Source: DATDRM01 sp035291705
Lineage (GTDB): Bacteria > Chloroflexota > Anaerolineae > Anaerolineales > UBA4823
NCBI GenBank assembly: GCA_035291705.1
Contig: DATDRM010000162.1
Coordinates: forward strand, 1-7,928
DNA: 7,928 bases
Reading direction: 5' to 3'
Shown here: positions 5,592 to 7,928 of the stretch, one piece after another
Position numbering within the stretch: the stretch's first letter is position 1
How the letters are laid out: every line of letters starts with the position of its first letter
Notes under the pieces: model-generated
Told to the model about the DNA's origin: nothing
Database searches by the model: none
What the model saw: the letters and a program-made list of their open reading frames with translations, nothing else
Program-made: the position numbers and the translations under genes

Positions 5592-6788
5592 TTAGCGCCC
5601 GCCGATCACTGCAATGTAAGCTGTGACCCACTCATGGTAGGGGACACATTCCAGCCGGCCATCACCGCAGTCGGTGGTTGGCGTCTTCCAGAACCAGATT
5701 TTATCGAAGTTGCCCATCCCGTTCGTCTCGCAGCCGGCGTCGGTGAGCAGTTCGTTGCCCTGGCAGGCAGCTGGTACAGCCGGTACCGACCCGAACCAGG
5801 CCGCCAGGTCGCCCTGCAGCTTGGGGTTGAGGGAGTGCTCCATCCATTTATAAGCGCAGTTCGGGTGGGGGGCATCGATGTGCATCATGGTCGTGTCGGA
5901 CCAGCCGGTGGCGCCTTCTTCCGGCACGACGCTGGCGATCGGCTTGCCCTCGAACTGAAGAAGGTTTACCTGGAAGGGCCACGAACTGGATGCCACCACG
6001 CCTTCATTGGTGAAGTCGTCCATCTGGATAAAGGCGTCGTGCCAGTAGCGCCCAATAATCTGGCGTTGCTGGCGTAGCAGGTTGATGGCGGCTTCGAACT
6101 GCTCCCGCGTAAGGGCGTAGGGGTCCTTAATGCCCAGTTCGGGATTGTGTTTCATGAGATAAAGCGCCGCGTCAGCCACGTAAATCGGGCCATCGTATGC
6201 TTGCACCCGACCTTTGTTGGATTTGCCATCCGACAGGGTTTGTTCTTCAAAAACCACATTCCAGCTGGTCGGTGGCTCAGGGAAGACCTCAGTGTTGTAC
6301 ATGAGCACGTTCGGTCCCCATTGGTAAGGAGTGCCGTAGTGCTTGCCGTTCACGGTGTTCCAGGGGGCGTTCTTCAGCCGGTCGTCGACTGTTTTCCAGC
6401 TAGGGATCAGGTCAATGTTGATCTCCTGGACGCGTCCACCAGAGATCAGGCGGTTGCTGGCGTCGCCCGATGCCGTGACCAGGTCAAAACCGCCCTCGTT
6501 CATCAAGGCGACCATCTCGTCCGAGGTAGCCGCGACTTTGACATTGACCTTGCAGCTGGTTTCCTTCTCGAATTCCGTCACCCAGTCGTAATTGGAGTCA
6601 GTCTCGCCGCGTTCGATATAGCCGGCCCAGGCGATGATATTGACCTCCCCCTCGCCTTCGCCGATGGATTTCATCGGTGCGCCGCCGGCTTCCCCACCTG
6701 CCGGCGCCTGCGGTTGGCAGGCAGCCAGGATCAGGCTACCTAACAGTACGACCGCGAAGAAACGTTGGGTAAACCATTTTGACTTCAT
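5592..6788 (-). CDS. ydcS: Polyamine ABC transporter substrate-binding lipoprotein, YdcS type
   Basis: Extracytoplasmic binding protein that captures the substrate and delivers it to the permeases. The 398 residues start with a lipoprotein signal: K/R-rich start, hydrophobic core 11-22 and lipobox LAAC with Cys24 as the lipidated residue, then a flexible Gly/Ala/Pro-rich linker to about 45. The mature part begins VNIIAWAGYIERGETD (49-64) and contains ATSDEMVALM (87-96), GFDLVTASGDASNRLI (100-115), YGTPYQWGPNVLMYNT (151-166) and SNKGRVQAYDGPIY (190-203). These match my recollection of E. coli YdcS much better than PotD. Besides Cys24 there are six cysteines (79, 311, 342, 353, 374, 381), five in the last 90 residues, so disulfides are likely. 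The ATG at 6788 has AGGAGG at 6799-6794, five bases away. It is the first gene of the predicted operon. E. coli YdcS has also been linked to polyhydroxybutyrate synthesis; nothing here tests that. Confidence 0.95.
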   Translation of the reverse strand: MKSKWFTQRFFAVVLLGSLILAACQPQAPAGGEAGGAPMKSIGEGEGEVNIIAWAGYIERGETDSNYDWVTEFEKETSCKVNVKVAATSDEMVALMNEGGFDLVTASGDASNRLISGGRVQEINIDLIPSWKTVDDRLKNAPWNTVNGKHYGTPYQWGPNVLMYNTEVFPEPPTSWNVVFEEQTLSDGKSNKGRVQAYDGPIYVADAALYLMKHNPELGIKDPYALTREQFEAAINLLRQQRQIIGRYWHDAFIQMDDFTNEGVVASSSWPFQVNLLQFEGKPIASVVPEEGATGWSDTTMMHIDAPHPNCAYKWMEHSLNPKLQGDLAAWFGSVPAVPAACQGNELLTDAGCETNGMGNFDKIWFWKTPTTDCGDGRLECVPYHEWVTAYIAVIGGR

Positions 6789-6848
6789 TTCTTCCTCCTT
6801 TGGCTTAATTTGGATATAGTTGCTATCTGGAGCAAGATGCCTGACTTT

Positions 6849-6879
6849 ATTCTAGCCGCCGTTGCACTGCGAATGACAA
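6849..6879 (-). promoter_or_regulatory. Candidate promoter upstream of ydcS
   Basis: On the minus strand TTGTCA (6879-6874, 5/6 to the -35 consensus) and TAGAAT (6854-6849, 5/6 to the -10) are separated by 19 bp, slightly long. Initiation near 6842 would give a leader of about 55 nt with a strong AGGAGG before the ATG at 6788. The -35 lies in the loop of the 14-bp inverted repeat, and the right half of that repeat fills most of the spacer, so a repressor bound to the palindrome would block it. Confidence 0.3.
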
Positions 6880-6894
6880 GGCAGTGCAACGGCG
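6857..6894. repeat. Perfect 14-bp inverted repeat with 10-nt loop
   Basis: CGCCGTTGCACTGC (6857-6870) and GCAGTGCAACGGCG (6881-6894) are exact reverse complements around GAATGACAAG. The predicted RNA hairpin is GC-rich and stable. No U-run follows on either strand (the minus strand continues GCTAGAATAAAG), so it is not a classical intrinsic terminator. It lies between the PotD-like gene and ydcS and could end or protect the upstream transcript, attenuate readthrough, or act as an operator. Confidence 0.75.
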
Positions 6895-7004
6895 TGCCAT
6901 CAGAGTCATGCACCCCGCATCCGTTAGCATTGGCAAGACTTTGGGTTGATTATGCTATAGTTGAACGATAAAGATCACCTCCCTCAGCAGAGTTTGCCTC
7001 AGTT

Positions 7005-7928
7005 TTACTCACCACCCTTGACCTCGGTCCAGATGCGATCCCAGAGCGTGGTCGCCTCACCGACATCCAGAACCGGTTTGCCATTCTGGATCGCGTCCAG
7101 GGGAGGGTTGGTGGCCGCATAGCCCATGTAGGCCTCATAAGCCGCCGGGTCTTGCGTCTTGAGCAAGTCCAGAGCGGCTTGATTCGGGGTCGAATAAGGG
7201 AATTCCTTGGTGATCAGCAGGCTGGCCTCCGGTTTGAGCACGTAATTCAGGAAGGCCAGCGCCGCGTCCTTGTGTGGCGCACCTTTCGGCACCGCCAGGT
7301 TGTCGTACCAGATGCCACAGCCCTCCTCCGGGCAGATATAGTCGATGGCCGGGTTTTCACTATGGGCGATAGCCGCCTCACCGTTCCAGGTATGACCCAG
7401 CCAGACTTCCCCGGATAGCAAGGCGGTTTTCGGGCTGTCGCTGTCGAAAAGGCGCACACTCGGCATCAGTTCCAGCATTTTAGCTTTGGCCTCTTCCAGT
7501 TGGGCAGGGTCTGTCGAGTTCTTGTCGTAGCCCAGGGTCAGCAAAACCATACCGAGCACTTCGCGCTCGTCATCGAGCAGCACCACCCGACCCTTGAATG
7601 CGGGGTCCCACAGGTCAGCCCACTTGGTGATCGGGCGGCTGACTTTGTCGGTATCCACTACCAGGCCCACCGTCCCCCATTGGTAAGGAACGCTGTACTT
7701 ATTGCCTGGGTCGAAGTATGGGTTCTTGAGCTCGGCGACGACGTTTTCAAAATTAGGGATCTGTTTCAGGTCGATCTCTTCTAACAACCCTTGCTTGATC
7801 AGGATCGCCACCGTGTAATCGCTGGGGATGATCACATCGTAACCCGAGGCCCCAGCTTGCAGCTTAGCCAGCAGCTCCTCATTGGACGAATACGTGTCGT
7901 AGTTGACCTTGATGCCGGTCTCCTGGGT
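7005..7928 (-). CDS. potD: Spermidine/putrescine-binding protein PotD-like (N-terminus outside window)
   Basis: Extracytoplasmic polyamine-binding protein. The frame is open to the right edge, giving 307 residues; about 40-70, including the export signal, are missing (E. coli PotD has 348). The first Met-like codon at 7835 is an internal GTG inside YDVIIPSDYTV and is not the start. Features matching PotD are IIPSDYTV (33-40), VPYQWGTVGL, LLDDEREVLGM, GEVWLGHTWNGEA and GIWYDNLAVPKGA; the Ser/Tyr of SDY, the Trp of TWNG and the Trp/Asp of WYDN align with polyamine-contacting residues of PotD as I recall them. A cysteine pair, CPEEGC, sits just before the WYDN loop. It is a different subtype from the neighbouring YdcS-like protein. 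potD often closes a potABCD operon, so potABC may lie beyond the right edge. The spacer to ydcS is 216 nt. Confidence 0.94.
   Translation of the reverse strand, partial: TQETGIKVNYDTYSSNEELLAKLQAGASGYDVIIPSDYTVAILIKQGLLEEIDLKQIPNFENVVAELKNPYFDPGNKYSVPYQWGTVGLVVDTDKVSRPITKWADLWDPAFKGRVVLLDDEREVLGMVLLTLGYDKNSTDPAQLEEAKAKMLELMPSVRLFDSDSPKTALLSGEVWLGHTWNGEAAIAHSENPAIDYICPEEGCGIWYDNLAVPKGAPHKDAALAFLNYVLKPEASLLITKEFPYSTPNQAALDLLKTQDPAAYEAYMGYAATNPPLDAIQNGKPVLDVGEATTLWDRIWTEVKGGE

Larger units (their letters stand above)
742..6788 (-). other. Predicted operon: ydcS-ydcT-[Mo protein-flavoprotein-DUF6510]-ydcU-ydcV
   Basis: All seven genes share one strand. The last five are tightly packed (gaps 33, 18 and 14 nt, then an 11-nt overlap), which supports a single transcript from 4233 to 742. 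The ydcS-ydcT (197 nt) and ydcT-Mo gene (102 nt) gaps are wider, without a recognisable terminator, so internal promoters could exist. The four transporter genes keep the S-T-U-V order despite the inserted cassette. Confidence 0.65.

Noticed and set aside
5634..6743. Long plus-strand frames (147 and 198 codons) opposite ydcS
   Set aside because: They mirror a well-supported YdcS-like gene; composition reflects antisense codon bias and no motif is seen.
6857..6894. Intrinsic terminator for the potD transcript
   Set aside because: The stem is strong but no U-tract follows on the minus strand, so I list it as an inverted repeat only.
6950..7138. 62-codon minus-strand frame at the end of potD
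   Set aside because: It lies mostly inside the PotD-like gene in another frame, is Arg/Ser-rich and has no supporting start signal.
7005..7835. Complete PotD-like gene starting at 7835
   Set aside because: The first codon is an internal GTG (Val) within the conserved YDVIIPSDY; the frame continues to the window edge.

Overview
The window reads as a bacterial chromosome segment with moderately high GC. All convincing genes lie on the minus strand, so transcription runs from high to low coordinates. The organism is probably a member of the Chloroflexota (Anaerolineae-like). This is inferred from the low-complexity leader of the lipoprotein, the long-form DtxR/MntR-type regulator and the style of the spacer repeats. 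No rRNA or marker gene is present to confirm it. No phage, IS, CRISPR or tRNA sequence is visible.

In transcription order, the right edge (7928-7005) holds most of a PotD-like polyamine-binding protein whose N-terminus lies outside the window. After a 216-nt spacer with a perfect 14-bp hairpin comes a full polyamine/putrescine uptake system that closely resembles Escherichia coli YdcSTUV: binding lipoprotein (ydcS-like, 6788-5592), ATPase (ydcT-like, 5394-4336) and two permeases (ydcU-like, 2506-1541; ydcV-like, 1551-742).

The main surprise is that the ATPase and the permeases are separated by a compact three-gene redox cassette: a cytoplasmic sulfite-oxidase-fold molybdopterin protein (4233-3613), an FAD/NAD(P)H ferredoxin-reductase-like protein (3579-2833) and a small four-cysteine DUF6510-type protein (2814-2521). 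Spacings of 33, 18 and 14 nt, then an 11-nt overlap between the permeases, suggest that the cassette and permeases are one transcript, probably continuing from ydcS/ydcT. A plausible but unproven reading is a split molybdo-flavin reductase co-expressed with polyamine import.

The left edge (570-1) carries a DtxR/MntR-family metalloregulator truncated by the window, probably its own unit. Its ligand positions look more like manganese-type MntR than iron-type DtxR.

The non-coding stretches are all under 220 nt. They hold an inverted-repeat element (5478-5569), the hairpin with a candidate promoter (6849-6894), a heptamer repeat after the last permease (722-749) and possible half-sites upstream of the regulator (625-641).
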